Of a DNA stretch of 64,000 nt, positions 25,853-34,776 are shown in pieces. Below the pieces are notes generated by a model. That model was not told the DNA's origin, did not search any database, and saw only the letters and a list, made by a program, of their open reading frames with translations. Source of the stretch: UMGS1933 sp045593405. GTDB taxonomy: Bacteria; Bacillota; Clostridia; TANB77; CAG-508. The position numbers and the translations under genes are program-made. How positions within the stretch are numbered: the first letter of the stretch is position 1; each line of letters opens with the position of its first letter. The stretch spans positions 30,062-94,061 of the forward strand of contig JAZNWN010000001.1 of NCBI GenBank assembly GCA_045593405.1, read 5' to 3'.

Positions 25853-27967
25853 ATGAATAAACAACCAATAACATATGTAGTAAAAAAGAAAAAAAAACAT
25901 ATAGCAGGAAAAATATCTGTAATATTATTAAAAGTAATATTAATTTTAATAATATTACTGCTAATTGGTGTGCTAATTGCTGAGACATTGGTGTTTTTAT
26001 ACTTAAAAAACATGTATACTACAGTGTATGAAGATATTAATAAATTAATGCTAGGATTAAATACTGATTTTGCAAACTCTGTAGTATTAGATATTGATGG
26101 TAATTATTTGGCTACTTTAAATGCGGATGAAAAAAGAGAGATGATTACATTACAAGAAATGTCGGATTTTTTGCCAAAAGCGTATATTTCTATTGAAGAC
26201 GAAAGATTTAAAGAACATTATGGAATAGATATAAAAAGAACCGCAAATGCAATTATAAATTACATAAGAAATGAAGGATATTCTTCATTCGGAGGAAGTA
26301 CAATAACTCAACAATTAGTAAAAAACATAACAAATAATAGAGAAGATTCAGTAGAAAGAAAAATAAAGGAATGGATATTGGCATATGAGTTAGAACAGCA
26401 GTTTTCAAAAGAGGATATTTTGGAAAAATATTTAAATATAATATTCATTGGTGGAGATGTATATGGTGTAGAATTAGGAGCGCAATATTATTTTAATAAA
26501 AGTGCATCTGAACTTTCACTTTCACAATGTGCATATTTAGCAGGAATAACTCATTCACCAAACAGCTATAATCCTTTTGAAGGTTTAGATAATGAGGAGC
26601 TTATAAAAAATAGAACAATAACTGTCTTAAATAAAATGTTAGAAACTGAAGCTATATCACAGATGGAGTATAATAAGGCTTTAGCAGAAACTAATAGAGG
26701 TTTAGAATTTGAAAGAGGAAATGAAGTAAGTACACTTTATTCCTACCATACTGATGCAGCATTAAATCAAATTATTGAAGAAGTTGCTGAAAAAAATAAT
26801 CTTTCAATACAACTTGCAAAAAGCTATGTATATTCAGGTGGATTTACAATATATACAACACAAAACACATCAATACAAACTATGATGGAGCAAGATTTTA
26901 ATAATTCAGATTATATGAAACCTTCAAAGAATAGAGAAGGGGAAACAACACAAGCTGCAATGGTAGTAATAGACCATGCAACAGGTTATGTAGTAGGGTG
27001 TGTTGGAGGACTTGGAGAAAAAACAGTATCAAGAGGATTTAATAGAGCAACACAAAGTACAAGACAAACTGGTTCTTCCATGAAACCAATAGCAGTTGTT
27101 GGACCTGCAATGCAAGAAAGAATTATTACAGCAGCTTCTATATATAGTGATACAAGAACAACATTTACCTTGAAAACAGGAGAAGCATATACTCCAAAGA
27201 ATTATAATTATTATAGAGGAAATATAAATATTAGACAAGCATTAGAAACGTCTCAAAATATACCTTTTGTAAAGATTATGCAAGATTTAACAACAGATAA
27301 ATCAAAAGAATATTTAATAAAAATGGGTGTTACAACTTTAACTGAGAATGATAATGATTTAGCACTAGCATTAGGAGGTTTAGACTTAGGAATAAGCCCG
27401 TTAGAAATGGCAGGAGCATATGCAACAATTGCTAATGGTGGAGAATATATAGAGCCAACATTTTATACAAAAGTTACAGATTCTAAGAGGAATGTAGTGA
27501 TTCAGGTAAAACAAGAAAAACGAAGAGTATTTACAGAACCAAATGCTTATGTATTACAAAACTTACTTATGCAACCAGTAGTAGGAAGTAAAGGTACAGC
27601 AAGAAATTGTGCAATAGAAGGAATAGATGTAGCAGCAAAAACTGGAACAACTGATGAAGATTTTGATAGATGGCTTTGTGGATTTACACCATATTATACA
27701 GCTGCAACATGGTTTGGATATGATTATAATGAAACTGTTGACTCTTATGGGGTTACAAATCCTGCAGGATTATTGTGGTCGGGTGTAATGCATAAATTAC
27801 ATGAAGGTCTTGAAGATGCAACATTTAAAATGCCAGATGGAGTTGCTATATATAAGGTATGTAAATCAACAGGAATGCTAGCAACAACACGTTGTTGGAA
27901 TACTTATGAAGAATATTTTTGGGTAGATAATCTGCCGAATTATTGTACAACACACCCGTATAGATAG
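25853..27967 (+). CDS. Class A penicillin-binding protein (PBP1A-like)
   Basis: The 704-residue bifunctional enzyme has a basic cytoplasmic tail, one membrane helix (ILLKVILILIILLLIGVLI), a glycosyltransferase 51 domain (SIEDERFKEHYGIDIKRT, GGSTITQQLVKN) and a transpeptidase domain with SxxK in TGSSMKPIAV, then KTGTTDEDFDRWLCG. It polymerises and cross-links peptidoglycan outside the membrane. I prefer ATG 25853, behind TGAGGT, over the ATG at 25835, which has no ribosome site. It follows mgtE closely and may be co-transcribed with it. Confidence 0.93.
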   Translation: MNKQPITYVVKKKKKHIAGKISVILLKVILILIILLLIGVLIAETLVFLYLKNMYTTVYEDINKLMLGLNTDFANSVVLDIDGNYLATLNADEKREMITLQEMSDFLPKAYISIEDERFKEHYGIDIKRTANAIINYIRNEGYSSFGGSTITQQLVKNITNNREDSVERKIKEWILAYELEQQFSKEDILEKYLNIIFIGGDVYGVELGAQYYFNKSASELSLSQCAYLAGITHSPNSYNPFEGLDNEELIKNRTITVLNKMLETEAISQMEYNKALAETNRGLEFERGNEVSTLYSYHTDAALNQIIEEVAEKNNLSIQLAKSYVYSGGFTIYTTQNTSIQTMMEQDFNNSDYMKPSKNREGETTQAAMVVIDHATGYVVGCVGGLGEKTVSRGFNRATQSTRQTGSSMKPIAVVGPAMQERIITAASIYSDTRTTFTLKTGEAYTPKNYNYYRGNINIRQALETSQNIPFVKIMQDLTTDKSKEYLIKMGVTTLTENDNDLALALGGLDLGISPLEMAGAYATIANGGEYIEPTFYTKVTDSKRNVVIQVKQEKRRVFTEPNAYVLQNLLMQPVVGSKGTARNCAIEGIDVAAKTGTTDEDFDRWLCGFTPYYTAATWFGYDYNETVDSYGVTNPAGLLWSGVMHKLHEGLEDATFKMPDGVAIYKVCKSTGMLATTRCWNTYEEYFWVDNLPNYCTTHPYR

Positions 27968-28052
27968 TATTTGGTGTTTGGTATTTGGACTTTAGTAATG
28001 ATTATAATATAAAAATATTTACAAAATTCAAAAAACAAAACACAAAACACAA
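27967..28052. repeat. T/G-rich and A/C-rich inverted-repeat element, copy 2
   Basis: GTATTTGGTGTTTGGTATTTGG on the left pairs imperfectly with CAAAACACAAAACACAATT on the right. The size and arms are like those of copies 1 and 3. Confidence 0.6.
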
Positions 28053-28118
28053 TTAAGTTAATTTTTTAGAGAGAGTAATAAACAATATTATATAAAATTA
28101 AAAGGAGAGATATAAATT

Positions 28119-29543
28119 ATGAAAAACAAATCAATTACAAGTAGAGACGAAGATTTTGCAGCTTGGTATACAGATATAGTTAAAGCAGCAAAACTTGCAT
28201 CATATTCAAATGTTAAAGGATGCGTGGTAATAGAACCAAATGGTTATGCAATTTGGGAGCAAATACAAAAAACATTAGATAAAATGTTTAAGGAAACAGG
28301 ACATCAAAATATTTGTATGCCAATGCTTATACCAGAAAATTTAATGAGAAAAGAAGGAGAACTAATAAATGGATTTGCACCAGAAGTTGCTTGGGTTACA
28401 ATTGGAGGACAAAAAGAGTTAGAAGAAAGAATGTGTATTAGACCGACTTCTGAAACATTATTCAGTGACTATTATAGCTCAGTTGTAAAATCACATAGAG
28501 ATTTACCAATAAAATATAATCAATGGTGTAATGTTCTAAGATGGGAAAAAGAAACAAGACCATTTTTGAGAAGTAGAGAATTTTTATGGCAAGAAGGACA
28601 TACAATTCATGAAACACAAAAAGAGGCTGAGGAAGAAACATACAATATGTTAAATGTATATAAAAGATTTTTTGAAGAATATCTTGCAATTCCAGTTATG
28701 ACAGGAAGAAAAACTGAAAAGGAAAAATTTGCAGGAGCTGAATATACACTTACTGTAGAAGCTTTAATGTATAATGGTGTGGCTCTTCAGTCTGGAACAA
28801 GTCATTATTTTGGACAAAAATTTTCTAAAGCATATGATATATCTTTTACAGATAGAAATAACGAGCAATCATATGTATATCAAACATCTTGGGGAGTTTC
28901 AACAAGAATGATTGGTGGTTTAATAATGGTACATAGTGATGATAATGGATTAATATTACCACCTAAAATTGCACCTAGACAGGTTGTTTTAGTTCCAATT
29001 GGAAAATCTGAGCAAGTTGTTGAACTTTGCAATAAATACTGTGAAGAATTATTAGATGCAGGAGTTACTGCATATGTAGATAATTCAGAAAAATCTCCAG
29101 GATTTAAATTTGCAGAAGCAGAGGTTAATGGAATACCAGTAAGAATTGAAATTGGAGAAAGAGATTTAGCTGAAAATAAAATAACATTTGCAAGAAGAGA
29201 TACTAGAGAAAAACTAGTAGAAACATTAGATGTAAATGTTGTAGAATATACTAAAAACCTATTAGATACAATCCAAGAAAATCTTTATAATAATGCATTA
29301 AAAAGAAGAGAAGAACTAACATATGAATGCCACAAATTAGAAGAAGTAGAAGAAATAATGAATACAAAACCTGGATTTGTAAAAGCAATGTGGTGTGGAG
29401 ATGAAAATTGTGAACTAAAAATGAAAGAAATAAAAGGAACAAAATCTAGATGTATTATAGAAAACCATGAGCATATTGATGATAAATGTATTGTATGTGG
29501 TAACCCTGCAAAACATCTTGTTGTTTGGGGAATACAGTATTAG
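28119..29543 (+). CDS. proS: Prolyl-tRNA synthetase, archaeal/eukaryotic-like type
   Basis: The 474-residue class II synthetase shows motif 2 (RPFLRSREFLWQEGH), an extended C-terminal zinc-type region (CGDENCELKMKE, CIVCGNPAK) and no editing insertion. It therefore belongs to the short ProS type shared with archaea and many Clostridia. It charges tRNA-Pro with proline. AAAGGAGAGA precedes the ATG. It is followed by maf after a double repeat. Length and order are normal. Confidence 0.95.
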   Translation: MKNKSITSRDEDFAAWYTDIVKAAKLASYSNVKGCVVIEPNGYAIWEQIQKTLDKMFKETGHQNICMPMLIPENLMRKEGELINGFAPEVAWVTIGGQKELEERMCIRPTSETLFSDYYSSVVKSHRDLPIKYNQWCNVLRWEKETRPFLRSREFLWQEGHTIHETQKEAEEETYNMLNVYKRFFEEYLAIPVMTGRKTEKEKFAGAEYTLTVEALMYNGVALQSGTSHYFGQKFSKAYDISFTDRNNEQSYVYQTSWGVSTRMIGGLIMVHSDDNGLILPPKIAPRQVVLVPIGKSEQVVELCNKYCEELLDAGVTAYVDNSEKSPGFKFAEAEVNGIPVRIEIGERDLAENKITFARRDTREKLVETLDVNVVEYTKNLLDTIQENLYNNALKRREELTYECHKLEEVEEIMNTKPGFVKAMWCGDENCELKMKEIKGTKSRCIIENHEHIDDKCIVCGNPAKHLVVWGIQY

Positions 29544-29555
29544 TGAATGTTTTTT

Positions 29556-29610
29556 GCGTAGGGGGTCGGTCTTGACCGACCCGAGGGGTAGTCAAGACTA
29601 GCCCCTACAA
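29556..29610. repeat. TGTAGGGG-type repeat, double hairpin
   Basis: GGGTCGGTCTTGACCGACCC and GGGTAGTCAAGACTAGCCCC lie head to tail between GTAGGGG and CCCCTACAA. The left end reads GCGTAGGGGG rather than TGTAGGGG. Confidence 0.85.
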
Positions 29611-29631
29611 AATGGAAAATTTGGAGGAATT

Positions 29632-30201
29632 ATGAAAATTATTTTAGCTTCCCAATCTCCCATGAGAAAAGAACTATTAAAGCAAATGGGATTTGAATTT
29701 GAAATATTAGTTAGTAATGCTGATGAAACATTTGAAGAAGGTTTAAGCCTAGAGGAACAATCAAAAAGATTAGCATATATAAAAGCAAAAACTGTTTTTA
29801 ATCAAACTGAAGGTGATAGAGTAGTTATAGGTTCAGATACAATGGTTTTAAAAAATAATGAGGTTTTGGGAAAACCAAAAGATAAACAAGAAGCAATAAA
29901 CATGTTAAACAAATTAAAAAATACTTACCATACAGCAATTACAAGCCTTTGTGTTCTAGTAGAACAAAATGGAGAATATAAAGAATATTTAGATTACGAT
30001 ACAACAAAAGTATTTTTTAAAGATATGACTAAAGAGGAAATTTTACATTGGATTGAAATAGGAAATCCATATGAAAAAGCAGGTGCTTATGAACTAGCTA
30101 GTCCATTTTGTGTATTTGTAGAAAAATTAGAAGGAAATATTACAACAGTACAAGGTTTACCAACACATAAATTATATGAAATTTTAAAAAACATTCTATA
30201 A
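29632..30201 (+). CDS. maf: Maf-family nucleotide pyrophosphatase
   Basis: The 189-residue protein begins MKIILASQSPMRKELLKQMG and has VVIGSDTMVLKNNEVLGKP and YEKAGAYELA, the standard Maf/YhdE signature including catalytic Asp in GSDT. Maf enzymes hydrolyse dTTP, UTP or modified nucleotides and are linked to division arrest and nucleotide-pool cleaning. TTTGGAGG precedes the ATG. It lies next to the rdgB remnant, another house-cleaning pyrophosphatase. Confidence 0.93.
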   Translation: MKIILASQSPMRKELLKQMGFEFEILVSNADETFEEGLSLEEQSKRLAYIKAKTVFNQTEGDRVVIGSDTMVLKNNEVLGKPKDKQEAINMLNKLKNTYHTAITSLCVLVEQNGEYKEYLDYDTTKVFFKDMTKEEILHWIEIGNPYEKAGAYELASPFCVFVEKLEGNITTVQGLPTHKLYEILKNIL

Positions 30202-30202
30202 A

Positions 30203-30280
30203 CCGTAGGGGCTGGTCTTGACTAGCCCGCTAAATAACAAATATAATTATTTTCGGGTCGGTCAAGACCGACCCCTACAA
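30203..30280. repeat. TGTAGGGG-type repeat, two separated hairpins
   Basis: GGGCTGGTCTTGACTAGCCC and GGGTCGGTCAAGACCGACCC are separated by about 28 AT-rich bases. The layout matches 19047-19123 with the hairpin types swapped. Confidence 0.88.
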
Positions 30281-30295
30281 AGGGAGAATATAACA

Positions 30296-30881
30296 ATGAA
30301 AATAATATATGGAACAGGAAATAAAAACACTATTTAAGAATCATAGAATAAATGCAGAAATCCTTTCATTAAAAGATATTGGTTTTAATGAAGAAATAGA
30401 AGAAAATGGAATGACATTTGAAGAAAATTCTATGATAAAAGCAAAAGCTGTAAAAGAATTCTGTGATAAAAATAATATAAAAGAAATTATAATTACAGAT
30501 GATGCGGGATTATGTGTAGAAGCTCTACATGGAGCTCCTGGAATTTATAGTGCCAGATATGCAGGTGATCATGCACCTCAAGAAGTGACATTAAATAAAT
30601 TACTAAATGAAATGAAAAATATACCTAAAGAAAAAAGAACAGCTGAATTTGTTTGTGTTCTAACTGCATTACTTCCAAATGGAGAAGTGATTGTAGCAAA
30701 AGGAATAACCACAGGTAGCATAGCAGAAGAAATTGGTACAATGGGAGGACTTACATTTTGCCCAGTATTTATACCAGAAGGTTCAGATAAAGTCATGAAT
30801 GATATGTCAGACGAAGAAAAAGAGCAAACACATAGAGAAAAAGCATTTAGGGAATTGATTAAAAAATTAAATATAAGGTAA
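30296..30881 (+). pseudogene. rdgB: XTP/dITP pyrophosphatase (RdgB/HAM1) with a 5' frameshift
   Basis: ATG 30296, nine bases after AGGGAG, encodes MKIIYGTGNKN, the expected RdgB start with the TGN motif, but the frame hits a stop after 13 codons. The rest of the protein (ending TLFKNHRINAEILSLKD, then ITDDAGLCVEALHGAPGIYSARYAG) is in the +1 frame. That frame has an ATG at 30309 without a ribosome site. Compared with the family, about six residues after TGNKN are missing. If real, the nucleotide-binding loop is lost. A deletion between short direct repeats would explain it; a sequence error is possible. Confidence 0.75.
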
Positions 30882-30939
30882 TGTAGGGGCAGGGTTCCAT
30901 CCCTGCCCGCGGGCGGACGTGGAAGTCCACCCCCTACAA
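30882..30939. repeat. TGTAGGGG-type repeat, double hairpin
   Basis: Starts right after the rdgB stop codon. The GGGCAGGGTTCCATCCCTGCCC and GGGCGGACGTGGAAGTCCACCC hairpins end in CCCCTACAA. Confidence 0.88.
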
Positions 30940-30967
30940 TAAATAAAAATTAGAAAGGAATAAACTA

Positions 30968-31516
30968 ATGAAAGAAACAATAATCGAATTATTAAAATCT
31001 ACAAATAGAGAAGGTATGGATAATTTAATAGACTTTTTGGAAAAATCAGACTTTTTTAAAGCACCAGCAAGTACAAGATTCCATGGTGACCATGAAGGAG
31101 GACTTTCAGAACATAGTTTTAAAGTATATGAAATATTAAAAGATAAAGTAAAAATTGCATGTTTAGATATTCCAGAAGAAACTATAATAATATCAGCACT
31201 TTTACATGATATTTGTAAAACTAATTTCTATAAAATTGATTATAGAAATGCTAAAAATAGTTTGGGAGTATGGGAGAAAGTTCCATATTATACAATTGAA
31301 GATACAATACCATATGGACATGGAGAAAAATCTGTAATGATGCTTACAGAATATATAAAATTAACTAACAATGAAAAATATGCTATTCGTTGGCATATGG
31401 GATTTTCTGAGCCAAAAGAATTATATGGAACATTAGGACAAGCATTTACTAAGTATCCATTTGCTTTATTATTGCATGAGGCAGATATGGAAGCGACGTA
31501 TTTTTTTAATATATAA
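30968..31516 (+). CDS. HD-domain hydrolase
   Basis: The 182-residue protein carries HD-superfamily metal ligands: HGDHEGGLSEHS near residue 40, the HD pair in ALLHDICK near residue 77, GHGEKSV near 118 and a final Asp in LLHEADMEA. Proteins of this size act as phosphohydrolases on nucleotides or related phosphates; the substrate is not known. AAAGGAA precedes the ATG. It stands alone, after a repeat and before a structured noncoding element. Confidence 0.85.
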   Translation: MKETIIELLKSTNREGMDNLIDFLEKSDFFKAPASTRFHGDHEGGLSEHSFKVYEILKDKVKIACLDIPEETIIISALLHDICKTNFYKIDYRNAKNSLGVWEKVPYYTIEDTIPYGHGEKSVMMLTEYIKLTNNEKYAIRWHMGFSEPKELYGTLGQAFTKYPFALLLHEADMEATYFFNI

Positions 31517-31523
31517 TTTTACT

Positions 31524-31669
31524 GACCGCCAAATCTCATCGGGGCATATATATTTGTATTTTTATCGCTGCCCCATCCAAGAAAATGTAATTCACTTTGT
31601 TCAAACATTTTCTAAGGCGGTCACCCCGGAATCACTCTAAAAATAAAATATATATGCCCCTGCGTTTGG
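31524..31669. repeat. Structured noncoding element of about 145 bp
   Basis: A long stem pairs GGGGCATATATATTT... (31541-31564) with ...AAATATATATGCCCC (31638-31660). Inside is a hairpin, AGAAAATGT with ACATTTTCT. GACCGCC (31524-31530) is complementary to GGCGGTC (31616-31622), which would form a pseudoknot-like contact. GCCAAA and TTTGGC lie outside the long stem. No coding frame is supported. A related 16-bp piece recurs at 34531. It is either a MITE or a folded RNA in the pta leader. Confidence 0.6.
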
Positions 31670-31707
31670 CTTATTGTTAAAAAAATTAACAGGAAAGGTG
31701 AAATAAG

Positions 31708-32709
31708 ATGAATTTTATTAATGGAATAAAAGAAAAAGCAAGTAATGATGTAAAAACAATAGTATTACCAGAAGCGACAGATGTAAGAGTTTTAAGAGCT
31801 GCTGAAATAATAAATAAGGAGAAGTTCGCAAAGGTTATACTTATAGGAAATGAGGAAGAGGTAAATAAAATTTTAAATGAAAATAATATTGACTTAGGTG
31901 ATACAAAAGTAATAGACCCTGAAAAGTCTGGAGAAAAAGAGACTTATGCAAATACTCTTTATGAATTAAGAAAAGCCAAAGGAATGACAGAAGAACAAGC
32001 AAAAGAATTGATATTAAATCCAGTTTATTTTGGTATGATGATGGTTAAATTAGAAAAAGCAGATGGATTAGTATCTGGTGCAGCACACTCAACAGCAGAT
32101 ACTTTAAGACCAGCACTTCAAATAATAAAAACAGCACCAGGAACAAAATTAGTATCTACATTTGTTGCAATTGATGTTCCAAATTGTGAGTTTGGAGAAA
32201 ATGGATTATTTTTCTTTGGTGATTGTGGTTTAAATCAAAATCCAAATAGTGAAGAATTAGCTCAAATTGCTCTTTCTACTGCAAAAAGTTTTGAAAACTT
32301 AGTAGGAGAAAAGGCAAAAGTTGCAATGCTTTCATATTCTACAATGGGAAGTGCTAAAGCAGATGAAGTAACAAAAGTACAAGAAGCAACAAAAATTGCA
32401 AAAGAAAGTGCACCAGAATTAATGCTAGATGGAGAAATGCAATTAGATGCAGCTATTGTTCCAGAAATAGCAGCAAGTAAAGCACCAAATAGTAAAGTTG
32501 CAGGACATGCGAATGTATTAATATTCCCAGAATTAGAAGCAGGAAATATTGGATATAAATTAGTAGAAAGACTTGCAAAAGCTGAAGCTTATGGACCAAT
32601 ATGCCAAGGAATAGCAAAACCAGTAAACGATTTATCAAGAGGATGCAAAGCAGAAGATATAGTTGGGGTTGTTGCAATAACAGCAGTACAAGCCCAAATA
32701 AGTAAATAA
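31708..32709 (+). CDS. pta: Phosphate acetyltransferase
   Basis: The 333-residue protein shows the Pta pattern VLPEATDVRVLRAAEII, GLVSGAAHSTADTLRPALQ, ALSTAKSFE and NVLIFPELEAGNIGYKL. It converts acetyl-CoA and phosphate to acetyl phosphate and CoA, the first step of acetate production with ATP yield in fermenters. The length equals the short, single-domain Pta. Acetate kinase is not adjacent. GGAAAGGTG precedes the ATG, and a strong terminator follows. Confidence 0.96.
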   Translation: MNFINGIKEKASNDVKTIVLPEATDVRVLRAAEIINKEKFAKVILIGNEEEVNKILNENNIDLGDTKVIDPEKSGEKETYANTLYELRKAKGMTEEQAKELILNPVYFGMMMVKLEKADGLVSGAAHSTADTLRPALQIIKTAPGTKLVSTFVAIDVPNCEFGENGLFFFGDCGLNQNPNSEELAQIALSTAKSFENLVGEKAKVAMLSYSTMGSAKADEVTKVQEATKIAKESAPELMLDGEMQLDAAIVPEIAASKAPNSKVAGHANVLIFPELEAGNIGYKLVERLAKAEAYGPICQGIAKPVNDLSRGCKAEDIVGVVAITAVQAQISK

Positions 32710-32715
32710 TAATTA

Positions 32716-32757
32716 GAAAAAAGGAGATTTTGTAATTAACAAAATCTCCTTTTTTTC
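32716..32757 (+). terminator. Terminator of pta
   Basis: AAAAAAGGAGATTTTGT and ACAAAATCTCCTTTTTTT form a long stem with a short loop. Confidence 0.92.
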
Positions 32758-32786
32758 TTTACTTTTTACCAATCTAATAGTATAAT
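32758..32786 (+). promoter_or_regulatory. Promoter of gltX
   Basis: TTTACT at 32758-32763, a 17-bp spacer and TATAAT at 32781-32786. Confidence 0.65.
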
Positions 32787-32822
32787 ATAAAAGCTAGAAA
32801 TGAAAGGAATGTGATAATTATT

Positions 32823-34469
32823 ATGGATTATAAAGAATTAGCAGATTTAATTTTTCCAGATGCAAAACCAATAGAATATTATGAAGAAAAATATCCTGTA
32901 AGAAATTTAGAAGAAGGTGCTATGGTTACTAGATTTGCACCAAGCCCTACAGGTTTTATACATATTGGTGGTCTTTTTGGAAGTATAGTAGATAGAAAAT
33001 TAGCAAAACAAAGTAATGGAACATTTATTTTAAGAATTGAAGATACAGACCAAAAAAGAGAAATTGAAAATGGAATTTTACAAATAGTAAATGGATTAGC
33101 GGATTTTGGAATAGTTCCAGATGAAGGTATGATTTCAGAAACAGATGAAAAAGGTGTTTATGGACCATATAAACAAAGCGAAAGAAAAGATATTTACCAA
33201 GCTTTCGCAAAAAGCTTAATAGAAAAAGGACTAGCATATCCATGTTTTTGTTCACCAGAAGATTTAGATGAAATAAGAGCAAAACAAGAATCAGCGAAAA
33301 TAAGACCAGGATACTATGGTTTATGGGCAAAATGCAGAACCATGCCAATTGATGAAGTGGCTGAGAAAATAAAAAATGGTGATAAATTTATTATAAGATT
33401 TAAATCTCAAGGTAGAGAAGATAGAAAAATTAAACATAAAGATGTTATAAAAGGAAATCTTGAGTTCCCAGAAAATGACCAAGATATTGTAATAATAAAA
33501 GCCGATGGACTACCAACATATCACTTTGCGCATGCAGTTGATGATCATTTGATGAGGGTAACACATGTAATAAGAGGAGATGAGTGGTTATCATCACTTC
33601 CGCTTCATTTAGAATTGTTTTATGCTTTAGGGTTTAAAGCTCCAAAATACGCGCATACATCTACAATAATGAAAGATGAAAATGGAAATAAAAGAAAAAT
33701 AAGTAAGAGAAAAGATCCAGAAGCAGCAGTAAGCTATTATAGTGAAGAAGGAATTCCAAAAGAGGCTGTAGTAGAGTATTTACTTAATATTGCAAATTCA
33801 ACATTTGAACCATGGAGAAGATCAAATCCAGATAAATCAATTGATGAATTCGAGCTTCAATTAAATAAAATGAGTGTGAGCGGTGCTGTATTTGATATGG
33901 TAAAGTTATTAGACGTATCTAAAAATGTAATTTGCAAATTTGATGCACAGAAAATATATGATGAAGCATTTGATTGGTCAGAAAGATATGATTCAGAATT
34001 AAAGGAATTATTAGAAGATAAAGAATATTCTTTAAAAGTACTTGGAATTGAAAGAGGAAATATAAAACCAAGAAAAGATATATCAAAATGGTCAGATATA
34101 AAGAATACTATTATTTATATGTATGATGAAAAATTTGAGAATAATGATATTTATGAATTTCAAAAAGTAGCTGATAAAGAAGAAATAAATGATATATTAA
34201 AATCATATATAGAAAAATACTTTAATATAAACGATAATAAACAAACATGGTTTGATAAAATAAAAGATCTTGCAGAAGAAAAGGGTTATGCAAGAGAAGT
34301 AAAACAATATAAACAAGAACCAGAAAAATATAAAGGCCATGTTGGGGATATAAGTACAGTTATAAGAGTAGCACTAACAGGAAGAAGCAATACGCCAGAT
34401 CTATACGAAATAATGCAAGTGTTGGGTGAAGAAAGTATAAAAGAAAGAATAAACAAAATAACAAAATAA
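32823..34469 (+). CDS. gltX: Glutamyl-tRNA synthetase
   Basis: The 548-residue class I synthetase has the HIGH-type motif (RFAPSPTGFIHIGG), LRIEDTDQKRE and the KMSKS-type motif (KRKISKRKDPE). It charges tRNA-Glu, and possibly tRNA-Gln for later amidation. The start is taken as ATG 32823, seven bases after GTGAT; a GTG at 32811 gives four extra residues. Unlike Zn-containing forms, no CxC zinc cluster is obvious in the middle region apart from PCFCSPEDL. The family form with a C-terminal extension is usual in Clostridia. Confidence 0.94.
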   Translation: MDYKELADLIFPDAKPIEYYEEKYPVRNLEEGAMVTRFAPSPTGFIHIGGLFGSIVDRKLAKQSNGTFILRIEDTDQKREIENGILQIVNGLADFGIVPDEGMISETDEKGVYGPYKQSERKDIYQAFAKSLIEKGLAYPCFCSPEDLDEIRAKQESAKIRPGYYGLWAKCRTMPIDEVAEKIKNGDKFIIRFKSQGREDRKIKHKDVIKGNLEFPENDQDIVIIKADGLPTYHFAHAVDDHLMRVTHVIRGDEWLSSLPLHLELFYALGFKAPKYAHTSTIMKDENGNKRKISKRKDPEAAVSYYSEEGIPKEAVVEYLLNIANSTFEPWRRSNPDKSIDEFELQLNKMSVSGAVFDMVKLLDVSKNVICKFDAQKIYDEAFDWSERYDSELKELLEDKEYSLKVLGIERGNIKPRKDISKWSDIKNTIIYMYDEKFENNDIYEFQKVADKEEINDILKSYIEKYFNINDNKQTWFDKIKDLAEEKGYAREVKQYKQEPEKYKGHVGDISTVIRVALTGRSNTPDLYEIMQVLGEESIKERINKITK

Positions 34470-34485
34470 ATTTAAATTATGATAA

Positions 34486-34508
34486 TGTAGGGGCGATTTT
34501 AATCGCCC
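34486..34508. repeat. TGTAGGGG-type repeat, GCGATTTTAATCGC variant
   Basis: Nearly identical to 21404-21426: TGTAGGGGCGATTTTAATCGCCC. Confidence 0.8.
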
Positions 34509-34530
34509 TCACATTAAAAACATATAACAC

Positions 34531-34546
34531 CGACGAGATTTGGCGG
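34531..34546 (-). repeat. Fragment related to the 31524 element
   Basis: The reverse complement, CCGCCAAATCTCGTCG, matches 31526-31541 at 15 of 16 positions, and the bases beyond are also similar (TATATG, TTTTTAA). It appears to be a truncated copy in inverted orientation. Confidence 0.55.
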
Positions 34547-34584
34547 ACGTTGAAAGATAATGGTTAAATAAAAAAGGAATTAAT

Positions 34585-34776
34585 ATGGAATATAAAATAG
34601 GAGATATTGTAGAATTTAAAAAACCACATCCATGTGGAAATAAACAATGGGAAATAACAAGAATAGGTGTAGATTTTAAATTTAAATGCAAAGGTTGTGG
34701 CCATAATATTGTACTCGAAAGACAACAAGCCTTAAAAAGAATAATTAAAAAGGTGAATGCTAATGAAAAAAAGTAA
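34585..34776 (+). CDS. DUF951 protein
   Basis: This 63-residue protein shows the DUF951 pattern: GDIVEFKKPHPCGNKQWEI, then FKFKCKGCGHNIVLERQ. The Cys in PHPCG and the CKGC pair may bind zinc. DUF951 proteins are small and widespread in Firmicutes, often near DNA-replication or chromosome genes; their function is not established. AAAAGGAAT precedes the ATG. The gene overlaps the next start by 14 bases. Confidence 0.92.
   Translation: MEYKIGDIVEFKKPHPCGNKQWEITRIGVDFKFKCKGCGHNIVLERQQALKRIIKKVNANEKK

Noticed and set aside
28119..29543. T-box leader before proS
   Set aside because: The upstream region is an inverted-repeat element; no T-box sequence or specifier hairpin was visible.
30309..30881. 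Intact rdgB starting at ATG 30309
   Set aside because: No ribosome site there, and the family TGN loop would be missing. The proper start with that motif is 13 bases upstream in another frame.
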